This document shows positions 13,444-25,868 of a DNA stretch of 64,000 nt, piece by piece. The notes below the pieces were generated by a model that was given only the letters and a program-made list of their open reading frames with translations, was not told the origin of the DNA and searched no databases. The stretch comes from Antedon mediterranea (lineage: Eukaryota; Echinodermata; Crinoidea; Comatulida; Antedonidae), in NCBI RefSeq assembly GCF_964355755.1, contig NC_092679.1, forward strand, positions 10,776,932 to 10,840,931, written 5' to 3'. Position 1 is the first letter of the stretch, and each line of letters starts with the position of its first letter. The position numbers and the translations under genes were made by a program.

Positions 13444-14520
13444 AAACCTCAGTACTGTGGAATAATGCTACTCTATAAAGGCCTACTGTCATTCAATACT
13501 ATCGTCCGTTAGCTCGGCGTTTAACGGACACAAACACTCAGTAACCTGTGGAATAATGCTATACTCTGTATGCTGTCATTCAATACTATCGTCCGTTAGA
13601 TCGGCGTTTAACGGACACAAAAACTCAGTAGATTGTGGAATGATGCTACTCTACTGTAATTCAATACTATCGTCCGTTAGATCGGGCGTTTAACGGACAC
13701 AAAAACTCAGTAACCTGTGGAATGATGCTATACTCTATATGCTGTCATTCAATACTATCGTCCGTTAGCTAGGCGTTTAACGGACACAAAAACTCAGTAA
13801 ATTGTGGAATGATGCTACTCTATTGTAATTCAATACTATCGTCCGCCGTTAGCTCGGCGTTTAACGGACACAAAAACTCAATACAGTATACCATGGAGCT
13901 ATAAAATTGTATAGCTCCATAAGTATACTGTGGAATGATGCTATACTCTATATGCTGTCGGCGTTTAACGGACACAAAAACTCAGTAAACTGTAGAATGA
14001 TACTACACTCTATATAATAGGCCTACTGTCATTTAATACTATCGTCCGTAAACTCGGCATTTAACGGACTCAAAAACTCAGTAAAACTGTGGAATATGAT
14101 GCTATATAATACTGTCATTCAATACTATCGTCCGTTAGCTCGGCGTTTAACGGACTCAAAAACCCAGTATACTGTGGAATGATGGTATACTCTATATGCA
14201 GCTGTCAATCAACACTATCGTCCGTAAACTCGGCGTTTAACGGACACAAAAACTCAGTAAATTGTGGAATGATGCTATACTCTATCTGTCATTTATTACT
14301 ATCGTCCGTTAGCTCGGCGTTTAACGGACACAAAAACTCAGTAATATAACCTGTGGAATGATGCTATACTCTATATTATGCTGTCATTTTAATACTATCG
14401 TCCGTTAGCTCGGCGTTTAACGGACACAAAAACTCGGTTAGCTCCGGGAATGATGCGTATTCGAATGATGCATAACTGTCATCTATCGTCCGTTAACTCG
14501 GCGTTTAACGGAACAACGCA
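13444..14520. repeat. Minisatellite of about 12 units, each with a CGTCCGTTA / TTTAACGGAC hairpin
   Basis: About 12 units of roughly 80-95 bp share the order: TGTGGAATGATGCTA, CTGTCATTCAATACTATCG, then a hairpin made of CGTCCGTTA, a short loop (GCTCGGCG) and TTTAACGGACACAAAAACTC. Spacing varies by small indels. One unit carries an extra palindrome (CCATGGAGCTATA and its complement, 13891-13921). The hairpin stem equals the subterminal motif of the host element. Confidence 0.92.
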
Positions 14521-14684
14521 CTGAATAGTAAATTCGCGCTTGGTTGAGAGCAAGTAGGGGAATTCCCTTTTTTGCGACGCCTCCCTACTGCAAGAAGGCA
14601 ATTGCACATTGTTTTTATATATTTATTTTATATATACTGTATAAGTGTTTTGCCGATTACACCATTTAGGCCTACTGTAAATAG

Positions 14685-15117
14685 ATACAATAATTGTTAA
14701 TGTACACAGTTTTTTTTTTGTATTTTGTAATAAACATGACACCCTTGCAGCAGCATCACGGAGGCTGCCAAAAACACTGTGGTGCGTGTGTACATCGCAT
14801 CGCAGTGATAAAAAACCATGTGCTTGCTAATAACGTGACGTCATATCGCCCAAAGTTTCATCCTCTGTTTTTGGACACACTCGAGGTCAGCGATAGTTAA
14901 AGTAATAATTTATTTACGTAATACAATAATTGTTAATGTACACAGTTTTTTTAGTATTTTGTAATAAACATGACACCCTTGCAGCAGCATCACGGAGGCT
15001 GGCCAAAAACACTGTGGTGCGTGTTGTACATCGCTTCGCGGTGATAAAAAACCATGTGCTTGCTAATAACGTGACGTCATATCGCCCAAAGTTTCCTCCT
15101 CTGTTTTTGGACACACT
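14685..15117. repeat. Direct repeat of about 197 bp, two copies
   Basis: 14685-14881 and 14921-15117 are near-identical, both starting ATACAATAATTGTTAATG and ending TTTTTGGACACAC. Differences are single bases and small indels. They lie inside the 12434-15843 element, 39 bp apart. Confidence 0.92.
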
Positions 15118-17497
15118 TAACTCGCGCGGCAGCTACAGTCAGTAAATGTTTTAGCTCTAGATAGACGGCGACCGGTTTCTATATTGTTTGGTCCATACCA
15201 TCGTCCATAAAGGCTATACATGCTGATACTATCGATACGACAGTCTGGGTTTTATCCGTGTTTACAATTTTGCCATTTTTTTTCTTCGGTCAAGTGTACG
15301 GGGTAAAAAATAAAAAAGGAATTAACGTCAAACATGCTAAACAAAAAATTAGTATATTATAGGAATCTTCTATAAGTTGAAAATGTTCAACAAAAATTGT
15401 GGAATTGTAGATGCTGATAATTTAATGTTGGGTAAGGTTGTTTTAACAGCATTTTTTTTTTTTGCCGTCGAAATGACGGTTTACCACAGCATCATCTGCA
15501 GTTTCAAGGCCCTTTCTACAGCAATTGCCGTCGATCTTCATATTATTATTAGATATTATTGTATTGAACTCTGTAATGTGTGGTGTGATATTGTCAGTAC
15601 AAGGGTCCGTTAAATGAGCGTTTAACGAATATAAAAACGATCTGTTAGGTCGGCGTTTAACGGACGAAAACAACGGACGTTGTTCTTCCGTTGTACGCGT
15701 TAGATAGTAAATTCAATTTCATTGTACAGTATTAACCATGATACGCTCTGCTGAGTACAGACCGCCCAACTCATTAACGTTTTGCATATTATTAACGCAT
15801 TTAAAAGTCTATTAACGGAGTAAAAACATTTGGGCACGCTCCCTAATCGACCGATCAAATTTTGCGAGCCATTTATTTTCATGATCGTTGTTCAATCGCG
15901 AAAATAAAGAATACATTTTGGGCTTTACAGTAGTTGAACAGTCAGTTCCCTAGAACAGGGCCCCTAACAGATGGCAATAGAATAATTATTTCGGCACAGC
16001 ATGTTGGGAAGCCTGGGGCATTCCTCTATTATAGACATGCTAAACTCTGAAGACCAATTTAATTACTGCTTTGACACAACAGGCAGGCATTCTTCATCAA
16101 ATTGATCTGACAGTGGTATGGTTGGAATTTCCTGTTACCTTACATCCAAACACAATTTCTACTTCCTATTTTTTAATGAAAAACCATTTCTTAACTGAAC
16201 AATAAACAACAATTTTTAACAATGTTATAATCCAATATGTTGTTCAATAATATAAAGAAGGTCTATTAGTAGTACTGTAGTAGTCACACACTAACAACCA
16301 CCGTTATTTTTCATGAAGTTTGGCAAGTAAAAAAATACATGTTTTAATACCAGTTCATACATGTACATAAACCAGTTTGGAGAGTGACAGCTCTCTATAG
16401 CCTTACATACTGTAGGGTGCTGAAAAGAACATTGTTGACACTTATAGACCTGTGTCATTTCAGCCGCAAAATGTAAATGTGTATGAAACTATGAATCGTT
16501 TGTGTTTTACCAACCAATGTTTAGTAGGCATTCTCTTATAATAGGTATTGCTAAATCAATGGTAGACTAACTAGTGGAATTGAAGCATTGTCCGTGTTTT
16601 ACTATGTTGAATTAATGAAGCCTAAACAACTTGATCTGCATGAGAAGAGATAGACAAATAAGGTTTTCTCAGAGAGGAATACTAACATCCGGCATTTACA
16701 ATAACCTATACAGATCCATTGAAATTCAGTTGATTGGATCAATAGGCTAGCATTGCTATAATATTCATCAAGGTCTCCAAAAACATGCAGTCAGAGTTTT
16801 TGGTTCACAAATTAAAAATAGAACATGCCAAATTATACAGTATAGTATAAACCCTGTATTTTAAATAATAAGGGCGAAGATAAAACAACACTGAATGTAT
16901 TTTTATTTTCAAACTAGTATTAATTAAATAAAAACACATTCTTTTGACTGGGGTGTATTTGGTATTGTTTGTATGAACACTTTAATCAATAAAACAGGCA
17001 TATAAATGCTTATTGATTGTAATTGTATGGATTTCACATTATTTGCATTATTTCTTAATTTACAGTTAAATTTTTTTTTTCATTACAAAGACTATAAAAG
17101 ATGTAACATATGCCATCAATAATTATGATGCTATGCTAACGTTAGCCATTTGCGATAATAAATTAACGATTAAATATATTTATTGCAACTTTTGGGTTGA
17201 ATTATACAAAAATATAAAATTATACTTAAATGAAAATATATCATATCCATCGACAACAAAAATCGATTACACAAAACATCGAAGAACAGACAAAACAGAA
17301 GTCAGGGGAAGATACGACTGTGCAGGGATGCTTATGCCTACCACTTGTGAAAAAGACCAAACTTTACAATGAAATTGTTTTATCGTTCCGTTTTTACTTT
17401 TGCGAATACACAAATGCCGATTGGAGTTGTCAATTGCCAAAAAATTTGATATTATTCGCAAAACTGGGCCTGGATTCTTTTGCTGTCATGTTTTATA

Positions 17498-19921
17498 CCC
17501 CTTTCACACCAAAAGCAAAACTCCAGAGACACTCTGGAGTTGACGCCCCGGTGTTTTGGCGTGAAAGGTAAAATCAAGCAACTTTGGAGTTTAAAACTGC
17601 GGGGTTGAACAGCTGAACATTCTCCGGAGAGCGAATAGCAGGGACACCCTGGTGTTTTGGTGTGAAAGGTACCAACATCAAACTCCAGAGTTTTTAGGTC
17701 AAAAGGTCATCCTCACCAATCACTCATTGCGGGTCAAGAAAATAAAAAGTAGTATCAATAAAACATTATATTAGGGCTTTCAGTTACGTGACAAATTCCT
17801 TCGCAGCGATGTCCTCTGAATCGCGATCATATTACATTACACAGCGTGACCTATCTTCGCAATGGTAAACCGCAGCGTTCCCCATGTGGGACGTATTTTC
17901 CGAATTCGTTATTTTCGTCTTGTTTTACTCGGTATTTTTCGTCGCCGCTAGCAGTGTTGTGATTGGTTAAATCTCTTTCGAAAGCTTCCGAAGATTATGT
18001 TGTATGCTCGGAGAATCGTTTCCGAACTGAAATATTGAAATCCAAGCGATAGTCGACAGTGAAAAGTTAAAGTCAAAAGTTTACGTCATGTTTTCAGATA
18101 GATTTTATTATAAAGCACGCATATTTCACATGTAAGTACATTTATTGATTATTTTAGATTCTTACTGTTTTGTTTTTATAATTTTATATTAATAAATAGA
18201 AATGCTAGAGCGAATTTTATAGGATGATGTTATTTTGCGGCGAGACCATATTTCAGCCTCGTGTTTGCGAAAATGACGTTGGGATAGTCCATTTCTGTAT
18301 AGGGGCAACCTTTTACGTTCGACGAATTATTGATAATTCATTTGATTTTTTTTTTCATGAAATATATAATATAATACTTTTGTATAATTCCGAATTCCAA
18401 TATATTAATAATGGACAAAAGATACGGTGGAAACAAAAACATGTTTCCGTTTTCTTCCGTTAGACTACCCACGATGAAAATGGTATTGGCCTTGTTTACC
18501 TTTTTCGCTGAGCCTACTAGACTTCGTAAATTCTTATTTTTAGCGATATTTGGAAGTAATAATAGTTATTTTTATAATTACTTTGACATATATATCCAGC
18601 ACTACTAGGCAGTACTGATCTATGTTTGTTAGACTCACGTACATAATTTTTTTTTAATAGTTTTTTACGAAGTCCATCTATATTACTCCCGGCGACTATA
18701 TGACGTTTTGTTGCGTCGTAGTTCTGTGAATTAGGAAGGCCCAGCCAAGTAGCAGGGCCTAACCTAACTAGGGTAAAGCATTACCAATACTATCGTAATG
18801 TTATGTTAATTGTAATTGGTGTCTATTTTGTTTTTAATTCTTAATTATTATTGCAATATATAGTGCTATTTATTTGATTTTAAATAAATTATGATTTATT
18901 AATTAATGATGATTAATATATTTCCGTAGGTATCAAATAATGGCTGATCCAACTGAAGATTCTGTTCCTTCTTGTAGCAAAAGCAAACCCACTTTTATGG
19001 GATTTAAGAGAGAACTTGGAGAAAGAATAAACCATGATAGACAAAAGCGGGCAGCGGAAAGTTCAAAGAAAACTGAAATGACTTTATTTATACAAAATCC
19101 TAATTTAATTGTTGGTAAACTAAAAAAGAATTGATCACTTATTTATTTAAAGTGGACAAGGAGAGTAGGTGGTATAGCGGTACAGTCATTTGTTTTTGGT
19201 CCAACAATGGTCCCATATTAGAGGTTTAACATTAATTAGTTTATTGTTATTAGTTTTCAACAATTATATAGTAGTTTGGATAGATTGTCTTTGAAAATAC
19301 ACTAGTTTTTAGCCAAAATTGTAAAAAATATGCTAATTATATGCATATTTTTAATTAATTATTAATTTATTAATTATTAAATTACTATATTATTGAAGTT
19401 TAAGTTTTCATTATGCATTGTACCAAATATGAAAGCTGTACTTCTACAGATTATGCAATAAATGACAAATGTATATTAACTGTTAGTGTTATTTTATGTA
19501 CCATTCTCAAAACAAAGAAATACAAAAGAATAACCTTTGACCCCAAGTCTAAAAAGTTCCTAAATTAGCGGTGTAAAATAATGAATATCTCGGCAACCGT
19601 TTGGCCATTTTAAATGATTTAAAGTGTTTTGAAAATGAGAAAAGTTGCTTTTTCTGATTTTCAAACTTTTAAAAGCATGTGTTTAGATAATAATTATGAC
19701 CTAAAATGCCTAATTATATGACTTCTGAGACTTTTGAAAATAAGTATTAAATTAAAATAATTGTCAATTAAAATGATTCTAATGATCGTCGCTATGTAAA
19801 CAAACAAAGTAGAGGGCAACATTTACAATTTTATTTTATAAACCCCGGTGTTGCTAGGTTGGTGTGAAATGTTTTGAATGGTGTCTCCGGAGATCACTCA
19901 GGAGTTTTGGTGTGAAAGGGG
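17498..19921. mobile_element. 2.4 kb inverted-repeat element (TA-flanked, CCCCTTTCACACCAAAA ends)
   Basis: The left end CCCCTTTCACACCAAAAG and the right end, on the opposite strand, CCCCTTTCACACCAAAAC are flanked by TA (17496-17497 and 19922-19923). Just inside the ends are repeated CTCCAGAG / CTCCGGAG palindromes and further GGTGTGAAAGG copies (for example 17652-17671). A 64-codon ORF at 18940-19134 lies within it; its product is unrecognised. Non-autonomous as far as can be seen. Confidence 0.72.
18940..19134 (+). CDS. Small ORF of unknown function inside a transposon
   Basis: 64 codons, opening MADPTEDSVPSCSKSK, then a Lys/Arg-rich helical-looking stretch (FKRELGERINHDRQKRAAES). It follows a pyrimidine-poor TTTCCGTAG that could be an acceptor. 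I do not recognise it. Acidic start plus basic helix is compatible with a remnant of a transposon-encoded nuclear protein, but chance is possible. No neighbouring exon is visible. Confidence 0.2.
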   Translation: MADPTEDSVPSCSKSKPTFMGFKRELGERINHDRQKRAAESSKKTEMTLFIQNPNLIVGKLKKN

Positions 19922-20587
19922 TATTATTAATATTGTAATCCCACATTTTGAATGAATAAAAAAAAAAAAATGCTACACATATAATATTACAAAACAATTT
20001 GGCTATTTTCATCGTTCAAAAAAATGTACAATGTTGCGAAAAAAATAAAAATCGCCAACCTTATTTTACCTTAGTGAGAATTACAGGACAACCTATAGCC
20101 ACCTGGCCGTAAGTTATAGGATTTTGGAGAGCCTAGAACAGTATAGATTAGTACTAAATCAAGCCCTGCGACTAGGAATATGAAGTTTCATGAGTTAGCC
20201 TATATGACTTAGTACACGCTTATGCTTACGTTGTACGTGTGAAAATTCAAATGTCTATCTCCTATAAACTGGTTTTAATCAATTTATCAAAATAGCTAGA
20301 GTTTTCAATGATATAAAATGTCATCATGGATTTTAACTTTTCCATCAATTGTACTGTGTTTTGCATTTTCGTGCCCCGCCTTTAGGCAGTTATATTCAAG
20401 AGAACGGAAGTATTAGGAAACTGTGTCATACGGAAGATCACAGTACTACAGCTGAAAAAATGGGTATTTGGAAATACAGACTGGGCATGCCCAAACCCCA
20501 TTATTTTCCATTTTTTTTTTATCTGGCTTATTTGTATCAAATACAACTTATGACTGTGTAAAATATAACATTTTCAATAAAACTTAC

Positions 20588-20753
20588 CATCTGTAAGTTC
20601 CTCGACTGCTCTTTTGATTCCTCTATCAAATGCTTTTGCATCGTAGGTGTTATTGTACACTAACCCGAATTTCTTATTTTCTGACAGCCAGTGATGGAAT
20701 ATAGGTGATGGCTTACATAAGCGTAAATCTTTCTTTATTTGACAGTCAACTAC
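20588..20753 (-). CDS. Spred: SPRED gene, second EVH1-domain exon
   Basis: This 166-nt exon is flanked by acceptor TTTACAG and donor GTAAGT. It reads on in phase 0 from the first EVH1 exon and ends one base into a Gly codon. It encodes 55 residues: VVDCQIKKDLRLCKPSPIFH, then HW, ENKKFGLVYNN, DAKAFDRGIKRAVEEL. This is the C-terminal half of a SPRED-type EVH1 domain: the family's KKDL, FHHW, KKFGL, AxAFDRGI and terminal amphipathic helix are all present. EVH1 domains bind partner proteins; in SPREDs this one recruits neurofibromin to the membrane to lower Ras-GTP (family knowledge). Confidence 0.93.
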
Positions 20754-21809
20754 CTGTAAAAAAGAAATTCAGATATTAGTCAGACAAATATCACTCCAAC
20801 AAAAACTAATTCAATAAATAACAGAAAATTAATCATCCATCGGCATCATAAAGTATCCCACTTTTCCAGACCAGAATGTAATTAATTAATTGGTTAGAAT
20901 AGGTGTAAAAGTGTTTTTGAGGGGTCACAGGTTGCTTCATGTTAAGGGTCATCTTCCTGTATCATCAGCAAAATTTTGAATATTGATATTTTCGCGTGTA
21001 CGCTTGCTTTGAAAGTTAAAAATGCTAAAAATCAATTTCTAATCAACTCTCTACACGTTCCAGGACATTTTAAGCATTTCACATTTTTTTTTTTAAATTG
21101 CGTTGCGCGAGCTTTTGCGCACTTAGCCTGTACCCAGCCTAGAAAGCCCGTTTTTGCGCTTGATTATTGTTTTTATAGTTTTATGACATATGAACTTCAG
21201 ACATATGAACTTTATTTTTAATTTGAAAAGGCCATCATACTCAAATAATTAAATAAATGTAAGTGGTGTAAAATAAAAAAATAACCCGTCATTTAAACCG
21301 TTTACAATGCCAATACCGTCAACTGTTTGACATAGCTTCCATTCTCTAGAAAATCAACTAATGTACCTCTCTTGCAAATATACACCACATTTTTTTTAAC
21401 TTAATTCTAAATTCGTCACATAATCCGTCTCTGGTAGTTGTTATTTTGAGTTCATTTGGCTCAATGGTTTAACGACTCTACAGCTCACTATGTCAGTCGG
21501 TTGGTCGGTCAATAAACAATAACTTGAGCACGCGACTGCAGCCATGTAATGGCCTTGTTGTCAACAAAATTTACAAACAATGGCTACCCAACAAATTCAA
21601 ACATTTTTTTGTTATGGCTACGCTTGCGCTACATTGAAAATAGCGTGTTAATCTAATCATGTTACTGATTCACAGCGAGACTGATTCTACCATGTGCTAG
21701 CTAAAGTATATTACAGTTTATCGGAGGTCTTTTTTTTTCAAGCTGGGGAGAAATACATTACCAATTTGGTGAAGGACAATTTTTGTTCTAATCGAGAACG
21801 ATCAGGCTG

Positions 21810-22650
21810 GCCCGTATTCTTAAACCGGACTTAGTTCGAGCTAAAACTTTAAAAATTACGTCATTTTAATTCATAAACCAAACTTCAAATAAACCGGCGA
21901 CTAAATCAGGCCAACCTCGACTAAATCGAGACAGATTTTGATCAATGTTTTTAGTCCTCGAGGGGGCAGGCTAAATCGCCGACTAAATGGTATTTAAACG
22001 AGGTTTATACAAAATGTAACACTAACAGTCATTGAGTTGTTATATTGGCCAGATATTGAAGAATGAAATATCTATTTTAATATTAGCTTAATTAAATATA
22101 TATTGGTATATAATAATGCAAATCATGTTTATTTACAACCATATACAAATTACAATATTTTCTTCGCGCAAGTTCGACTGGAACGTCAAGATGCGGAAAC
22201 TGGAATGTTTAATGGGCCTAGCGCTTTCTCGTCACGCTATGTAATATGTGGCTCGTCGCGATCATGCTGGAGGCCTAGAAAATATGAAAGTTACCGTACC
22301 GCCATGGTTCCTAAATATATTTGGAAGATTTTGTTTGTTGTTAATCAAAAGTAATTAACTGTTAAATTAATACTGATCTTGTTCTATAATAATCAACAAT
22401 TAAAATTATTTTTCATGTATTAGTTCTGATGCGTAAAAAGTTTTGTAAGAAAATGGAAAGTGATATCAATGGGCAAAATTTTGTCTGCTCCTCAAATACT
22501 CTCTTGTCATTGGCCAATGTATAGCCTTTGTTACACAGACGTGTGAAACTTGATGCGACTCGACTTGACTACTTCTTTTATCAATCGAATTTGAAGTAAT
22601 AGCTCGAACTAGGATTTTTTCAGACTAAAGTTCGGTTTAAGAATACGGGC
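21810..22650. mobile_element. Inverted-repeat element with GCCCGTATTCTTAAACCG ends
   Basis: The left end GCCCGTATTCTTAAACCG is the reverse complement of the right end CGGTTTAAGAATACGGGC. Subterminally, TAGTTCGAGCTA and TAGCTCGAACTA face each other. No clear target duplication and no transposase. A diverged relative of the right half lies at 24341-24630. Confidence 0.7.
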
Positions 22651-23959
22651 GTTAGTATTATAATATATTATAGATTCTCATGCTTACCAGAATAACTGTA
22701 AATGAGTTTACATTAGGCAAGGTAATTGAATAAGTTAAAATTATTTTAATTTGGTGTACAGTTTAGTGACAGAAAGTGAGGAAATTCTATAATTCAGTAT
22801 CCAAGACAAGGTTACAGTATCAATATCACTTAAGGAATTATAACACAGAGAATCATTCTAAGATTCCATATTGAGGTGGTTAGTAAAGTAATTTTTCTTC
22901 GAACCTGTAAGCCAATTCAATATTGATTCATGGGAAGCAGAGAGGCAATAAGCAAACTTGTTAATTAAATCAACACATTCATCTGGGTCCCATGGTCTTA
23001 TTTTTTAATCATACTTGATTGGCTTTGTGTTCACAAAAAGTATGGTCACTGAACTGAATACAACAAACAAGACTTTATCAAAATCCTTTGTAAGTCATCC
23101 AAACTATTGTCTCATATTTTAAAATTTTAAAATTGTATATCTTCTGCCATATTTTATTGTTATGCAATTGTTTGATTTGTATGTTTATGCTGTTTGTTGT
23201 CATTGTCTACGCTGTTCTTTAAATTAAATTAAATTAAGGTAATTTTTCTTTTGACTTTATGGGCTATCCTTGAATGATTTACTTAGACTCTACAGACTTT
23301 ATCCGCAAAATTAACCACACCATCCCAAAAACCTTGGTAGTCCCTATCACTGAATTAAACTGAGTTAATTTATCAGCTCTCAGTTGTTGATCATTCTGTT
23401 TACACGTGCGTAACGCCAACTTACAACGAGAACGAGACAATTTTTAACATAATGAAACAAAGGCCCATTTCTGTGTTTGCCGTTCTCCATAATAAAAATG
23501 CATCACGAGCAACATAATGCATGTCAGAAACATAATCATTCCAGCCCGTCACAATACATTCACTAGAAGCACGTTTTTAAGGCAAGCAACAATATCATTA
23601 TGCAGGTCATAAATAGCAAGACGGTGACACATTTTAACATTACTAAGTAAATTGCCCCTAAAATCCCCAAATTCGATGCCTGGAAGTACCAGTGTGGTGT
23701 CCCCTAAATAGGGATGTCAGATGGAAGAGAAAAAGCTATAATTTTCTTTTCACATTTTTTTCTTTTTCATTCTTTTTTTCGTATTTATATGGTGTTTGAT
23801 TATTATAATATATCACAAACTTGTGTAAAAACAATCAACAAGTCGTACTGTGCATCAGTCTCGTGAATAAATAAAGTTTATATATTACATAGCCTATGTA
23901 AATACGTGAACTACTGGTTGAAACTGCATCACATGACTACAGCTGCGAGGATCGTAAAT

Positions 23960-24060
23960 CCTTGAGTACGATGATATTGGCCGAGTAATTTTCGCGTAAT
24001 TATCGTGTCCCTGTCATTAAACATATAAAATCCAAAAAAATCTTGAGTACGATGATATTG
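23960..24060. repeat. Imperfect direct repeat (TTGAGTACGATGATATTG, two copies)
   Basis: CTTGAGTACGATGATATTG plus TAATTTTC occurs near 23960 and again near 24041. It lies beside the tRNA-like fragment and may belong to the same SINE body. Confidence 0.6.
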
Positions 24061-24114
24061 ACTGTGTAATTTTCATGTGGCAACACTCGCGTTTGGCGAT
24101 AAATAAACAAAAGT

Positions 24115-24192
24115 CATCTACTGGGACTTGAACTCGCGATGAATTGTCACTCCATAACAAGACAACGCTTCATCCGATGCTCCACGCAACTT
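24115..24192 (-). mobile_element. tRNA-like SINE head, minus strand
   Basis: On the minus strand a box-A-like TGGAGCATCGGATGAAGCG is followed about 35 nt later by a box-B-like GAGTTCAAGTCCC. This is the internal RNA polymerase III promoter layout of tRNA-derived SINEs. The clover-leaf is too degraded for a working tRNA. Confidence 0.45.
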
Positions 24193-24229
24193 GCTTGAAG
24201 AAATTAATCAACTAAACTATTGACATCCA

Positions 24230-24300
24230 CTCGGGTATGATATTATGTTCTCGGGGAAATATATATTTCCTCGAACATAATATCATTTTCTTGGGGATGT
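24230..24300. repeat. Large hairpin (GATATTATGTTC / GAACATAATATC)
   Basis: TATGATATTATGTTCTCGGG and its complement CCTCGAACATAATATCAT flank an AT centre (AAATATATATTT), with outer GACATCC / GGATGTC arms. Confidence 0.75.
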
Positions 24301-24340
24301 CAAATCTTATATTTATCCTCTAAGCAGTCAATATCTGTAT

Positions 24341-24630
24341 AATATACAGTATACTGTACGTAAAAAGTTCTGTTAAATAAAATGGATTGGAAGGCAATAT
24401 TAAAGCAAACAATCTTGTCTGCCCTCCTAAATACTGTCCTGTCATTGGCTAATTTATACTGTTGTCTTTATATTATTAGATGTGAAACTCAACTAAAATA
24501 ATTCCTGCAAACTTACTGATTACTTCTTTTATTAATCAAATTTGAAGTTGTGGTTTTAACTACAACTTCAAGTTATAGCTCGAACTATTGTAGGACTAAA
24601 ATTTGGTTACAGAATATAGCTGTTAGTATG
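24341..24630. mobile_element. Truncated, diverged copy of the 21810-22650 element
   Basis: It follows the same order of blocks as 22430-22640: TTTTGTCTGC or CTTGTCTGCC, CCTGTCATTGGC, GATGTGAAACTC, then ATAGCTCGAACTA and a degraded terminal TTNGGTTA. The GCCCG end is not preserved. Confidence 0.6.
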
Positions 24631-24665
24631 GTTTTGTCACCTTTTTAAAGTGTAAATTAGTTTAA

Positions 24666-25519
24666 AGCCTCATTCGCACTGGACTTAATCCGGTCAAATT
24701 TTAGAGTGAGATCTTACCGAGGTCACGGATAACTTTTTCGGTAACTCTTACCGTCGTTCGCACTTGGACTAATTACACTCGGTAAGTCTCCCCGTCAGCT
24801 AGCGTCAAACTTACTGAGCCATAGAAAGTAATTGTTGAGGGCGCTAAATAGTGACCCTCTACTTCCGCTTTAAGCAAGCGCGCATCCACAGCATGCAGAA
24901 ACCGAAAATAAAAAGCGCGAAGTTGACATTTTCACCAAGCAGCTCCTTCCGCGAACACATAACATATAATGGCCGAGACAAAAAAAAGAAAAACGGGAAC
25001 CGTGAAATGTCTTCATCATCGGGCCTAGCTCTAGCCCTTTGATGTTGACGAGAAGGATGTTGGATTCAATTGTTGTTAGGCATCAACAAGTTGTTCAAAA
25101 TGTCATACAAATCAGCCATGCTGCACAAATGCAGGCAACCTACAGTAGACACGATGAAAGCAAACAAAATTGTGTAATGATGAGCAGAATAAAAGTAGTA
25201 TAAACAATCAAATGCCAAAACCCAGAAAGAACAACAAAGAGAAAACGCGCGAATTGTTAGGTCACATTGATTATACGCATGCGTCATTGCCCAGCAGAGC
25301 GATAAAGGACACCCAATTGCGATCAAGCTGGACTTTCTAGGCCGGTAACTCTCACTCTGTCAGTCTTCCTGAGACAATCTCACTCCGGAGGATTGACCGG
25401 CCGCGACGGTAAGTTTTACGGAGTGAGGCTTCCTGGGCTGTTCGCACTTGGATTTTTTCCGGTCAAATCGTTTGACTCTCTGTTAGTTTGACCGGATTAA
25501 GTCCAGTGCGAATGAGGCT
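24666..25519. mobile_element. Inverted-repeat element with 33-bp perfect TIRs
   Basis: The left end begins AGCCTCATTCGCACTGGACT and continues TTAATCCGGTCAAA; the right end is its exact complement over 33 bp. A second TTCGCACTTGGA motif lies inside each end (24754 and 25440 regions), and CGGTAAG/CTTACCG repeats recur within. The target duplication is ambiguous (TTAA versus TAAA). No transposase found. Confidence 0.82.
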
Positions 25520-25729
25520 TAAAAAACTACCATATGGTCTGTGTCTGCTGCAGAGCACCAATAAACTGATTATTTAAAAAATGCAATTCTTATATTGACT
25601 GCATTTCTGCTCAATTTTTGTTCCAAAATAACCTTTTAAATCAGTGGGTGGTCGTGGTCGACAAAAAGAAAAAGAGATTTACCTAAAATTGCAATTGGTC
25701 CTGGTGGTTAATTCAAACGTTACTGTAGT

Positions 25730-25868
25730 GACATAAACATCATGATCTTACCGAAGGATAAAGACAGAGCTACGGTTATCATGAACACCATGATGAAAGA
25801 TGGGGTGTGTACGAAAAACTTAAAAAGGATCCTACTGTAGTGAAGTTGATTGAAAGTCAGCAGCTGTC
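25730..25868 (+). pseudogene. Penelope-like retroelement fragment (RT N-terminal region)
   Basis: Frame one reads DINIMILPKDKDRATVIMNT and then shifts to YEKLKKDPTVVKLIESQQL. Penelope-like reverse transcriptases carry an ILPADKGxATVxM block followed by a Y-x-KL-x-KDPT block in this order; both are visible here with one frameshift between them. Homology ends where the Harbinger-like tail at 25869 begins. Only this short piece supports the call. Confidence 0.5.

Larger units (their letters stand above)
12434..15843. mobile_element. 3.4 kb inverted-repeat element with internal hairpin minisatellite
   Basis: The left end from 12434 (GGGAGCGTGCCCAAATGTTT and on to CCGTTAA) is matched perfectly over 32 bp by the reverse complement of the right end at 15812-15843. 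The flanks are TCA on the left and TAA on the right, so a 3-bp target duplication is possible but not exact. Subterminal regions on both sides carry TTAACG/CGTTAA motifs (12465-12760 and 15600-15815), the same motif that forms the internal array at 13444-14520. No transposase ORF is present, so it is non-autonomous. Confidence 0.8.
8739..20587 (-). other. SPRED intron of about 11.8 kb, packed with transposons
   Basis: Between the second EVH1 exon and the linker exon. It contains the long inverted-repeat structure 9003-12236 with a nested Harbinger-like element, the 12434-15843 element and the 17498-19921 element. About 15850-17490 and 19930-20580 show no element or coding exon that I can support. 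Confidence 0.8.

Noticed and set aside
13444-14520. CRISPR-like regularly spaced repeat
   Set aside because: Eukaryotic context; the spacers are themselves repeated, so this is a minisatellite.
22103-22354. 83-codon plus-strand ORF
   Set aside because: Sits inside the inverted-repeat element 21810-22650 with no family resemblance.
23040-23240. Possible 3' tail of a non-LTR element ending in (TTAAA)n
   Set aside because: Similarity to a retrotransposon tail is only impressionistic; no coding motif or boundary.
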